This document shows, in pieces, positions 27,324 to 33,948 of a stretch of DNA of 48,099 nt (position 1 is its first letter; each line of letters opens with the position of its first letter). Source of the stretch: Rhodospirillales bacterium (lineage in GTDB: Bacteria > Pseudomonadota > Alphaproteobacteria > Acetobacterales > Acetobacteraceae); NCBI GenBank assembly GCA_018971565.1, contig JAGXAO010000004.1:1-48099 (forward strand), in the 5' to 3' direction. The notes under the pieces were generated by a model. It worked only from the letters and a program-made list of their open reading frames with translations. It did not search any database and had not been told where the DNA came from. Both the position numbers and the translations under genes were made by a program.

Positions 27324-27563
27324 ATGTCAGTCCGGCTTATAACGGTCCAAGAGTTTCGCGAAGAGCTTATAAGCCGAGACTGCAAGTTCATTAAGAATTC
27401 GTCTCTGCCTGGATATGAGATTTGGGAAGATCATTTAGGTGAGCCCTTCTCCTTTCCAGCTCCCGAGCAAGTTTGGGACGGAGAATATAGATATCCCGAT
27501 TGGATGCTCTGGGATCTAATCGAAACCATGGGATTATCCCCACATGGACCGAATTGCCACTGA
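27324..27563 (+). CDS. HicA-like small protein (passenger gene)
   Basis: This 79-aa protein opens VQEFREELISRDCKFIKNSSLPGYEIWEDHLGEPFSFPAPEQ and ends WMLWDLIETMGLSPHG. The alpha-beta-beta-beta-alpha order and the closing helix (L-x-x-I-x-x-x-GL) recall HicA mRNA interferases. The catalytic His of the usual GSH motif is not present; the matching position reads LPGYEIW. It may be a distant or inactive HicA-like fold, or something else. It is rich in Trp, Tyr and Pro near the C-terminus. It overlaps the next gene by 20 bp. Confidence 0.5.
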   Translation: MSVRLITVQEFREELISRDCKFIKNSSLPGYEIWEDHLGEPFSFPAPEQVWDGEYRYPDWMLWDLIETMGLSPHGPNCH

Positions 27564-27738
27564 GCCGGATACAATACCGAAAGAGAAAGCCGACCGCCTC
27601 CGCGATGAGGTAGTGCGGAAGATGGCGAATACGCCGCCGAAGGCGAAGAACGCGGGGATGATTCAACATTATTCCGATTGCGCCGTGAACAACGGCCCAG
27701 CTTATGAGGCTGGGCCGTGCACATGCGGTGGGTTATAG
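27544..27738 (+). CDS. small protein with DCAV-GPCxCGG motif (passenger gene)
   Basis: This 64-aa protein has a charged helical N-terminal part (TIPKEKADRLRDEVVRKMANTPPK) and a C-terminal HYSDCAVNNGPAYEAGPCTCGG. The three Cys, one His and Gly-Pro spacing look like a small metal-binding knuckle. I have seen similar tails in short phage and plasmid hypotheticals. The ATG lies inside the end of the HicA-like gene. It converges on the WYL-like gene with a 6-bp overlap. No function is assigned. Confidence 0.55.
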   Translation: MDRIATEPDTIPKEKADRLRDEVVRKMANTPPKAKNAGMIQHYSDCAVNNGPAYEAGPCTCGGL

Positions 27739-28029
27739 CTGAGCGATAATTCCGCGTTTCATGGCGGAGTCCCCGCGCCTGTAACCAGGGCGCGGACCAG
27801 GAAAAATGGTTCCTGTAAACGCACTCCCGATAAGGCGGTCTACGCGAAGTAGTTTCCAGTCTGTTGGTTCGCCGGATGCACTTACACCAGATGATTGAAA
27901 GGCGCGGAGCAAAATCTGTCCGTCCGCTCCAATCCCAAGCGCATGAGGTTCAATTACTCTTTTTCCTGGGGGGTAATCGATCTCTAAAACGAGCCGTTTA
28001 TTAATGGCATCTACTAACATGTCAGTCAT
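27733..28029 (-). CDS. orphan WYL-like domain protein, 98 aa (passenger gene)
   Basis: The protein has the pattern of a lone WYL domain: INKRLVLEIDYPPGKRVIEPHALGIGADGQILLRAFQSSG, then DWKLLRVDRLIGSAFTGTIF and PRPGYRRGDSAM. WYL domains sense ligands or nucleic acids and control phage-defence and DNA-damage operons, normally attached to an HTH; none is present here. An AGGAG ribosome-binding site lies 6 nt before the ATG. The gene is preceded by a 24-bp perfect palindrome. It could be a ligand-binding cofactor for another regulator. Confidence 0.6.
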   Translation of the reverse strand: MTDMLVDAINKRLVLEIDYPPGKRVIEPHALGIGADGQILLRAFQSSGVSASGEPTDWKLLRVDRLIGSAFTGTIFPGPRPGYRRGDSAMKRGIIAQL

Positions 28030-28050
28030 TGCTAACTCCTAAAAACCTAA

Positions 28051-28124
28051 GAGTCGCCTTGACTTTTCTCACTCAGTGTTGGAGTATTCCAACACTGCTT
28101 GAAGGTAGAATCCGCTGGCGACTC
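28051..28124. promoter_or_regulatory. nested palindromes upstream of the WYL-like gene
   Basis: A perfect hairpin CAGTGTTGGA / TCCAACACTG (28074-28083 and 28088-28097, 4-nt centre) sits inside an outer 8-bp inverted repeat GAGTCGCC / GGCGACTC (28051-28058 and 28117-28124). It is about 45 bp upstream of the WYL-like start, a good position for an operator or a leader structure. Confidence 0.6.
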
Positions 28125-28139
28125 CTATCGTTTGCGGAT

Positions 28140-28171
28140 GTGATAACTGGGGCGGGAACCCCGGTTATCAC
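28140..28171. repeat. 13-bp stem hairpin in the passenger region
   Basis: GTGATAACTGGGG (28140-28152) pairs with CCCCGGTTATCAC (28159-28171) around a 6-nt loop, with a single T/G position that can wobble-pair on the + strand RNA. No T-run follows, so it is not an obvious terminator. Confidence 0.65.
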
Positions 28172-28255
28172 GCAGTCGTTATCATTATGTCCCACCCTTC
28201 CGATTCGCACCAAGAAAAAGACTCTGCATCAATGGGTTATAGGTTTAATCCACGA

Positions 28256-28369
28256 TCAGCAATCTTTAGTTGAATCCCAAAACGGCAACCACAACTGCCC
28301 CTCAGGCTCATCCTCCGACTTTCCGCCAAGCGTCTCAGCCACCATTTTCCGGTAAGCCTTGAGGCTCAT
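28256..28369 (-). CDS. possible 37-aa ORF downstream of the transposase
   Basis: MSLKAYRKMVAETLGGKSED is followed by EPEGQLWLPFWDSTKDC and a stop. It starts 10 bp past the transposase stop in another frame, with AAAAGGA immediately before the ATG. The frame is open further upstream (VHGLHKPKG), which could also mean a frameshifted extension of the transposase. Composition looks coding-like (amphipathic basic helix, acidic linker, aromatic tail). No family is recognised. Confidence 0.35.
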   Translation of the reverse strand: MSLKAYRKMVAETLGGKSEDEPEGQLWLPFWDSTKDC

Positions 28370-28379
28370 TCCTTTTGGC

Positions 28380-29318
28380 TTATGCAGCCCGTGAACCAAC
28401 TTGTTGATATGTCAACCGCTTGCCTTCCGTGGCTTTAATCAGCTTCTCGGTACGGGCATTATCATCGCAACCCAGCTTATCCCGGTTATTGTACCGGAAC
28501 TCAAATTCTGACAGGTAGCGGTGCAAATGCTGCTCGCCACAATGCTGGTAGGTGCCTTTCATGCCGCGCTTGAACACGCCGAATAGGCCCTCGACGGTGT
28601 TGGTGTGAGAGATGCCGCGAACGTACTCACCAGCCGTGTGCTTCACGACGCTGTGATTGGCAACGAAAGCAGAAGCCTCCCAATACAACGCGCTATCATC
28701 CGTGTAGAGCTTCGTTTCCGGCTTCACGTGGTCGCGGATAATATCCAGAACGGTCTTCTTGTCGGCCCGCTCAACGTGAAACATCTTGGTTTTGCCTTTG
28801 CGCTCAACCAGCACAACAACGGAGCGCTTGGATGAATGAGAGGCTTTGCCTTTCTTCGTACGCTTCACGATCTCGTTCTTAGGGCCGAAATACGTCTCGT
28901 CCATTTCTACACCTTCACCACCCCCGCCAATCGGTGCCGGGGCAACATCGGTCATTGCCTCGCGGATGCGGTGAGCCATAAACCAAGCGGTGCGATAGGA
29001 GCCAAAGCCCAGCATGCGGAAAAGCTGATGCGCGCTGATACCCTTCTTGCTGGCGCAAATCAGGTGGGTGGCCAAAAGCCACTTGTGCATGGGGATTTTT
29101 GAACGCTCGTAAACGGTGCCAACCGTCGCGGTGAAAGGCTTCCGGCAATCACGGCACTTATACACGCCCGCGCGGGTGCTTTTGCCCTGCATCTCAACCG
29201 AATTGTCAACCGTGCCGCAATGCGGGCAACTCACACCATGCGGCCAGCGGATGCCCTCGAAATGCTTCCGGGCCGCTTCTTCGTCGTTATAGATCGGGTT
29301 GGTGAGATCGTATGCCAT
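28380..29318 (-). CDS. IS1595-family transposase (ISXO2-like DDE domain)
   Basis: This protein catalyses transposition of the surrounding element. From the ATG at 29318 (MAYDLTNPIYNDEEAARKHFEGIRWPHG) it is 312 aa. The N-terminal zinc ribbon is CPHCG-x-CRDCRKPF. The ISXO2-like catalytic core follows, with acidic residues in GVEMDETYFGPKNE and KLYTDDSALY and a final HTNTVEGLFGVFKRGMKGTYQH segment. This is the IS1595 arrangement. The frame is intact. A TTG two codons upstream is less likely. The promoter appears to lie in the right inverted repeat. Confidence 0.94.
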   Translation of the reverse strand: MAYDLTNPIYNDEEAARKHFEGIRWPHGVSCPHCGTVDNSVEMQGKSTRAGVYKCRDCRKPFTATVGTVYERSKIPMHKWLLATHLICASKKGISAHQLFRMLGFGSYRTAWFMAHRIREAMTDVAPAPIGGGGEGVEMDETYFGPKNEIVKRTKKGKASHSSKRSVVVLVERKGKTKMFHVERADKKTVLDIIRDHVKPETKLYTDDSALYWEASAFVANHSVVKHTAGEYVRGISHTNTVEGLFGVFKRGMKGTYQHCGEQHLHRYLSEFEFRYNNRDKLGCDDNARTEKLIKATEGKRLTYQQVGSRAA

Positions 29319-29324
29319 GGCCAA

Positions 29325-29353
29325 TTTGTACGGAAATCGACATGGTACGTCAA
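29325..29353 (-). promoter_or_regulatory. transposase promoter with -35 in the terminal repeat
   Basis: On the leftward strand TTGACG (29353-29348) lies inside the inverted repeat. A 17-bp spacer and TACAAA (29330-29325) follow. Six nucleotides then separate it from the ATG at 29318, which predicts a leaderless transcript. Confidence 0.6.
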
Positions 29354-29365
29354 GTGCATAATCGC
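29343..29365 (-). repeat. right terminal inverted repeat of the IS1595-type element
   Basis: Read on the complementary strand it is GCG-ATTATGCA-C-TTGACGTACCA. It matches the left end at 21 of 23 positions and is followed outward by the direct repeat GAATAGAAGC (29366-29375). Confidence 0.82.
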
Positions 29366-29392
29366 GAATAGAAGCCTATGCATAAACACAAC

Positions 29393-29410
29393 CTTAAGTA
29401 ATCTTAAGTA
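29393..29410 (+). promoter_or_regulatory. tandem CTTAAGTA repeats upstream of the 29429 gene
   Basis: CTTAAGTA occurs at 29393-29400 and 29403-29410, exactly 10 bp apart, one helical turn. A further CTTAAG lies at 26608 on the other side of the mobile element, near the S24 repressor start. This is an operator-like arrangement, inferred by eye. Confidence 0.4.
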
Positions 29411-29428
29411 TTTAGAAAGGAAGACTTC

Positions 29429-29662
29429 ATGTGTTTCACGCTGCGTAATCTTTCGGTGCTGGCCTATGCCAACGGCTTCACGCTTTGGCACTACAAGGCT
29501 GGCAACGATAATCTGGCTGACGCAGCAAACCCTGGCTATTTCGCCGACGCGGCGGATTTAATGGCCGAGGGTGACATGGTAATGCTGAGTGCCGCCGAGG
29601 GCGGGCGCATTGCCAGTGTGGCGGGGCAGGGGCGGCGGATTACGTTGCGGCCAGTGGTTTAG
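29429..29662 (+). CDS. conserved hypothetical protein, 77 aa
   Basis: The protein starts MCFTLRNLSVLAYANGFTLWHYKAG and continues NPGYFADAADLMAEGDMVMLSAAEGG. I recognise this as a small protein found in alphaproteobacterial genomes, sometimes near phage genes; no function is known to me. Composition is host-like. AAGGA lies 8 nt before the ATG. Before the insertion it would have been divergent from the S24 repressor with about 190 bp between them, so it may be a target of that repressor. Confidence 0.75.
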   Translation: MCFTLRNLSVLAYANGFTLWHYKAGNDNLADAANPGYFADAADLMAEGDMVMLSAAEGGRIASVAGQGRRITLRPVV

Positions 29663-29705
29663 CGAGGCACGAAGATGAAAATTGAAATTGAAACCGAAAA
29701 AAATT

Positions 29706-30434
29706 TCACGGCCTTGAAAATTTCCCAGGTTGAGAAAGAATCTTTTCAAACTTCTCCATCGCCGCGCATAATGCGCCACCGGTTTTCGCAGCGAGGGCTA
29801 TGGTGAAGCCGGCATTATTGGCAAGGGTGGTTATGCCCGTTTCAATTTCCGGTTGGGCAGGCAGGGAAGATGGTAATGGCTGCCCAAAGCACCAGAATTT
29901 TCCATAGGCGGTAAAATGCTCGAGGTCCGCTTTATGAACTTCCATGCGTTCTGTTGCCAGCAAATGGCCTGAGGTTGCGCGCGCTGTAAGGCGGGAAGAA
30001 AAATGCCAGTCTGCGCCCTCGGCGTGTGAGAGAAAGCCGTCGAAAAGTAGAATTTGCGCGCCGGGGGCTAGGAGGATGTTCCAGTTCTGCGCAAGAGCGG
30101 AACCGGGCAGCATGATAAGCGGGCGGGTGAAATAAGTGAGGCTGGCATTTTTGCCAGCTTCCAGCATGATGGTTTGCCGGGCCGGGCCAGCGGTTTTACG
30201 GCGGACGGTGGTGGCGGCGGGCTGGATGAGTTTTGCGCGGGCGCCTTCTGAAACTTCTACGTTCTGGCTTAGGGTTTCACCCCCATAAATACCGCCGGAG
30301 ATGGATTGCAGCGTGAGTTCAGCCGCGCCTGCCCGGTTGATGGGCGCGGTGATGGCGTATGGGTAGAGCACGCGGCGTTCCGCGAGGATGGCGCGGCCGT
30401 TGCGGTGCGTGAAACGAAGCGCAAGCTGGGTCAA
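29706..30434 (-). CDS. ureD: urease accessory protein UreD
   Basis: UreD (UreH) is the scaffold that docks on apo-urease and recruits UreF and UreG for nickel insertion. The 242-aa protein shows the family strand order, including AELTLQSISGGIYGGETLSQNVEVSEGARAKLIQPAATTVRR, FTRPLIMLPGSALAQNW and ILLFDGFLSHAEG. It is the last gene of the leftward pepA-ureEF-ureAB-ureC-ureD run, overlapping ureC by 4 bp. In most clusters ureD is first, so its terminal place is notable. Confidence 0.93.
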   Translation of the reverse strand: MTQLALRFTHRNGRAILAERRVLYPYAITAPINRAGAAELTLQSISGGIYGGETLSQNVEVSEGARAKLIQPAATTVRRKTAGPARQTIMLEAGKNASLTYFTRPLIMLPGSALAQNWNILLAPGAQILLFDGFLSHAEGADWHFSSRLTARATSGHLLATERMEVHKADLEHFTAYGKFWCFGQPLPSSLPAQPEIETGITTLANNAGFTIALAAKTGGALCAAMEKFEKILSQPGKFSRP

Positions 30435-32134
30435 CGCAACATATAACTACGGTTTAGCGGCACGGATGCGGCGGGCGGGCCGGAGAGTGGCACACCATCC
30501 GCGCGGACCTCGAATGTTTCGCTATCTACCTGAATGTTTGGCAAAGCATTATTGTGTAGCATATGTTGTTTGCCCAGGGCGCGAGTACTGGAGATGGGCA
30601 CGAATTTTTTCTGCACGCCAAGCTTGCGCTGCCGGTCTGCTTCCATGGCGAGTTGGGAGACAAAGGTAACGCCGAGCCGCGTGGGCGAAAGCCCCATGCT
30701 GCCCCACATCGGGCGCTGGAGGTTGGGCTCGCTATCCATCATGGAGCCATTGGCATCTCCGCATGTGGCCCAGGCGATAAAGCCGCTTTTCATCACCACA
30801 CGCGGTTTGATGCCAAAGCTGGCACGCGGCCAGAAAACCAGATCAGCCATGCGTCCCGGCTGGATGGAGCCCACATGCGCGTCTATTCCCGCCGCGATGG
30901 CGGGGTTGATGGTGAGCTTGGCGATGTAGCGTTTGATACGCTCATTATCCGCCCGTGCGGTTTTCTCCTCGGCCAAACGGCTAAGCCGTTTTTTCATCAC
31001 GGCGGCAAGTTGCCAGCATTTGGCCTGGTTTTCCGCCAGGCGCCCCATGCCTTGGCTATCTGTCGAGAAGATGGAGATCGCCCCCATATCATGCAGCAGA
31101 TCTTCCGCCGCCATGGTCTGCGGTCGCACGCGGGATTCAGCGAAGGCGAGGTCTTCGGCCAGCCGCCAGTTCATGACGTGGGCCAGCATGGTCATGGGCA
31201 GACCCTCATGCAATGCATAGGCGGTGAACGGGTTGGTGGGGTTGGTGGAACCAGGCAAAACATTGGCCAGGCCATTCACGCGCAAAAGGTCCGGCGCGTG
31301 GCCGCCGCCGGCACCCTCCGTATGGAACATATGAATGGAACGCCCGGCGATGGCGCGGATGGTATCCTCGCAGAAGCCATATTCGTTGATCGTATCCGTA
31401 TGCAGGCACACGCTGAAATCGTTACGGTCGGCGGCGATGAGGCAACCATCGATCACCGCGCCGGAGGCACCGAAATCCTCGTGGATTTTTACGCCCAGCG
31501 CGCCGCCGGAAACGCTTTCCTCCACCGCACCAGGGTCTGAGCAACCACGCCCGAGAAAGCCGAAATTCAGCGGTGAGGATTCCGCCGCCTGGATGATTTG
31601 TCCGAGAATTTCAGGCCCGGAGCAGGAGACATCGAAATACGGCCCGGGGGACATGCCAATGATGGTGGTGATGCCGCCCGCCAGCGCGTGCTCGCTTTGC
31701 TGCGGGCAGAGGAAATGCGCGTGGCTCTCAATGGCGCCGGCGGTGATGATGTAATGCTCGGCATGATGCACGGCAGTGTTGGGGCCGGTGCGGAGGCCGG
31801 GGTGCACCCCGGCCATGATATCCGGATTTCCAGCCTTGCCGACGCCCACGATGCGGCCGTCGCGGATGCCGATATCGGCCTTCACGATGCCGAGAACGGG
31901 GTCGATGATGGTGGCGTTCTGTACCACTGCGTCCAACGCGCCGGAGGCTCGGGTGCCGGCGGTTTGAAAACCTTCGCCATCTCGCATGGCCTTGCCCGCG
32001 CCGGTTGTCAGCTCATCGCCATAATGCGTGTAATCATGCTCTATTTCGGCGAGCAGCCCGGTGTCGCCCAGGCGCACCATGTCACCCTTGGTGGGGCCGA
32101 AGGTGGCGGCGTAATCCGCGCGGGTCATTTTCAT
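30431..32134 (-). CDS. ureC: urease alpha subunit, divergent active-site flap
   Basis: UreC hydrolyses urea at a dinuclear metal centre. The 567-aa protein keeps the metal and catalytic residues: His138/His140 (SHAHF), carbamylated Lys216 and His218 (VKIHED), His245 (LHTDTINE), His271 (HTEGAGGGHAPD), Arg335 and Asp359 (STDSQGMGR). The mobile flap, CHHLD in classical ureases, here reads MLAHVMNW, so the flap Cys is Ala318 while catalytic His319 remains. It is fully intact and lies 3 bp after ureAB. It is a real urease-family enzyme, probably active, but of a diverged branch. Confidence 0.95.
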   Translation of the reverse strand: MKMTRADYAATFGPTKGDMVRLGDTGLLAEIEHDYTHYGDELTTGAGKAMRDGEGFQTAGTRASGALDAVVQNATIIDPVLGIVKADIGIRDGRIVGVGKAGNPDIMAGVHPGLRTGPNTAVHHAEHYIITAGAIESHAHFLCPQQSEHALAGGITTIIGMSPGPYFDVSCSGPEILGQIIQAAESSPLNFGFLGRGCSDPGAVEESVSGGALGVKIHEDFGASGAVIDGCLIAADRNDFSVCLHTDTINEYGFCEDTIRAIAGRSIHMFHTEGAGGGHAPDLLRVNGLANVLPGSTNPTNPFTAYALHEGLPMTMLAHVMNWRLAEDLAFAESRVRPQTMAAEDLLHDMGAISIFSTDSQGMGRLAENQAKCWQLAAVMKKRLSRLAEEKTARADNERIKRYIAKLTINPAIAAGIDAHVGSIQPGRMADLVFWPRASFGIKPRVVMKSGFIAWATCGDANGSMMDSEPNLQRPMWGSMGLSPTRLGVTFVSQLAMEADRQRKLGVQKKFVPISSTRALGKQHMLHNNALPNIQVDSETFEVRADGVPLSGPPAASVPLNRSYMLR

Positions 32135-32137
32135 GGC

Positions 32138-32824
32138 TCAGGCTCCCTTATAGAAGCGGGCGCGGGCGGCTGCCAGCGCGGCGGAGGCGGTCTCTGGGTT
32201 GTCCAGATGGCCTTCTGTCAGCCCTGCCTGGCCGTGGATGATGCGGTTGCCTGCCATCGCCACCAGTGTGATACGGCGTGAGATTCCTGGCTCGAAACGG
32301 ATGCCCGAACCTGAGGGCAAATCCAGCCGAAAACCAAAGGCGGCAGCGCGGGGAAAATCCAAGGCCGGGTTGGCTTCAAAAAAATGTGCGTGGCTGCGTA
32401 CCTGGATATCCCGGTCCCCGGTGTTCAGAACATCCAGTTCTATGCGCTCACGGCCTTGGTTTATTTCAATTTCACCTTCGCCAGGAATGATCTCGCCGGG
32501 ACTTTCACCGTCCTCTGCGCCATCCGCAATGGGGCGGAAGACGATGACGAGCTTGGTGCCCTCGGGAAAGCTTGCCTCCACGGCAACAAATTCCGTGAGT
32601 GTCGGCACGCCAGGTTCGACATCGTCTGGTGTAAGCAGGCAGGCGCCCATGTTCACGATCTTTTCGTAAGCCAGCCCACAGCGGGCGGCGAGGAGCATTT
32701 CATCAGCGATGAACGCCACGGCTTCTGGATGTGAGAGTTTCACGCCGCGTGACTTCAGCCGCCTTGCATGTTCAGCCGCTGTGAAAATGGTCAGGCGTTC
32801 AAGCTCGGTAGGGGAGAGGTTCAT
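32138..32824 (-). CDS. ureAB: fused urease gamma/beta subunit
   Basis: This 228-aa protein joins the gamma subunit (MNLSPTELERLTIFTAAEHARRLKSRGVKLSHPEAVAFIADEM, residues 1-100) to the beta subunit (GEIIPGEGEIEINQGRERIELDVLNTGDRDIQVRSHAHFFEANPALDF, residues about 110-215). The linker is acidic (ADGAEDGESP). Helicobacter UreA has the same fusion, whereas most bacteria encode two genes. The beta motif GSHYHFFE is altered to RSHAHFFE. It lies between ureF and ureC in the operon. Confidence 0.94.
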   Translation of the reverse strand: MNLSPTELERLTIFTAAEHARRLKSRGVKLSHPEAVAFIADEMLLAARCGLAYEKIVNMGACLLTPDDVEPGVPTLTEFVAVEASFPEGTKLVIVFRPIADGAEDGESPGEIIPGEGEIEINQGRERIELDVLNTGDRDIQVRSHAHFFEANPALDFPRAAAFGFRLDLPSGSGIRFEPGISRRITLVAMAGNRIIHGQAGLTEGHLDNPETASAALAAARARFYKGA

Positions 32825-32833
32825 GGCGGCTCC

Positions 32834-33502
32834 TTAATTGGAGAATAGTTGCTGCGCCTGGAAAGGGTGGCGCATCATGGCGATGTCCGTGAGAGGGGTA
32901 AAACTGCCAATATCGTCGAGCGGCGGCAGAGGGGAAACGATAAATGCCGCAATATCCGGCTGGATCTTCTGCAGGGCCGCCTGGGCATCCAGCGCGCCGA
33001 TAAGGCCGAGGCGCACGGCGGCCGTGCCGAGAGACTGCGCGGTGGTGTGAGCGGAAACGGCAAGTGCCGCGGGAAGGTCCAGCCCCGCCCCCGCCAGCAC
33101 CAGCCCCGTTACCACCTGCAGATGGCCGTATGCCTCGCCAGACATGACAAGCGCGCGATATTCCTTCGCCCCCGGCGTGCCGAGCCGCGCATGGGTGGAA
33201 AGTAAAGCTGCCCCGGCCCTAAGCGAGCCCTCACGCGCGGCGGAGACGATGGAAAGGGCGTTTGTGAGCTGATCCAGCGCCTTCAACGCCGGAAAATCAT
33301 GCGCTGCCTGAAAGGCATAGGCTACCAGCGGCCGGTCATGCGGTGCCCAGCGGTGCTGCATTTGGCCTGCCAGGAAAGCGGGCCAATCCGCGCGGGTAAT
33401 GTGGCCGTCGGCCATCAGGCTTTCCACACCCCAGGAAAACGCAAACCCGCCTGAGGGAAATTGCCCATCGGCGAACTGCAAGGCGCGGAGAAGATTTATC
33501 AC
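32834..33502 (-). CDS. ureF: urease accessory protein UreF
   Basis: UreF is the all-helical partner of UreD that gates the GTPase UreG during metal delivery. The 222-aa protein has the family opening LRALQFADGQFPSGGFAFSWGVESLMADG and the later segments REGSLRAGAALLSTHARLG and AVSAHTTAQSLGTAAVRLG. Its start overlaps the ureE stop by 4 bp, indicating translational coupling. Its usual partner UreG is not encoded in the window. Confidence 0.93.
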   Translation of the reverse strand: MINLLRALQFADGQFPSGGFAFSWGVESLMADGHITRADWPAFLAGQMQHRWAPHDRPLVAYAFQAAHDFPALKALDQLTNALSIVSAAREGSLRAGAALLSTHARLGTPGAKEYRALVMSGEAYGHLQVVTGLVLAGAGLDLPAALAVSAHTTAQSLGTAAVRLGLIGALDAQAALQKIQPDIAAFIVSPLPPLDDIGSFTPLTDIAMMRHPFQAQQLFSN

Positions 33503-33948
33503 GCCACCACCTTCACCTTGCCCGCATGCTCAAGCTCATGCAGCCGGGCGAGATAGGTCTCGCGCGGGTGGTCCACCGCCACTAGCAGGCAATCCTCCTC
33601 AAAGCGCACGCGCCAGTGGAGGTTGCCCGCCAGATGGCCAAGCTCCAGCGCACCGTTGTTCAGAGGTTGGAGCTTCAGCCAGTCCTGCGCGCCAACCTTC
33701 AAAACGATGGCGTGGTGGTGTGTAAGGTAAAGCACCGCGCCATCCACCAGGGAAACATCGCGCGGCAGGGCGATGAAGCAGGGCGTGCCGTGGTCTGTTT
33801 GGGCGTGAAAGCGGCGGCGCGGAAGGTCTTCGGCACTCACCACCAACGTTTCCACATGCCCGCCATGGTGCCCAAGGTCGTGAAGTTTCTTGGCCAGGTC
33901 AGGGTCGTTGCGGTTGCCAAGAATTTGGTCGAGGAGCAGCTCGCTCAT
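33499..33948 (-). CDS. ureE: urease accessory protein UreE
   Basis: UreE is the nickel metallochaperone of urease maturation. The 149-aa protein has the peptide-binding N-terminal domain (DLPRRRFHAQTDHGTPCFIALPRDVSLVDGAVLY) and the metal-binding domain with His in LGHLAGNLHWRVRF, corresponding to the YHLGNRH motif. Extra His cluster in HDLGHHGGHVET and TLTHHHA-like segments, but the His-rich C-terminal tail of Klebsiella UreE is absent (it ends GKVKVVA). It overlaps both ureF and pepA by 4 bp. Confidence 0.92.
   Translation of the reverse strand: MSELLLDQILGNRNDPDLAKKLHDLGHHGGHVETLVVSAEDLPRRRFHAQTDHGTPCFIALPRDVSLVDGAVLYLTHHHAIVLKVGAQDWLKLQPLNNGALELGHLAGNLHWRVRFEEDCLLVAVDHPRETYLARLHELEHAGKVKVVA

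Larger units (their letters stand above)
26694..29375. mobile_element. IS1595-family element with passenger genes
   Basis: The element proper is 26704-29365 (about 2.66 kb). Its 23-bp terminal inverted repeats match at 21 positions and share ATTATGCA-Y-TTGACGTACCA. The 10-bp direct repeat GAATAGAAGC flanks both ends (26694-26703 and 29366-29375). It encodes an ISXO2/IS1595-type DDE transposase at its right end and four or five cargo genes. The base composition is visibly more AT-rich than the host flanks. Eight-bp target duplications are usual for this family, so the 10-bp repeat is slightly unusual. Confidence 0.82.

Noticed and set aside
28029-28355. 108-codon + strand frame opposite the WYL upstream region
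   Set aside because: It runs through the palindromes and has no ribosome-binding site or recognisable protein pattern.
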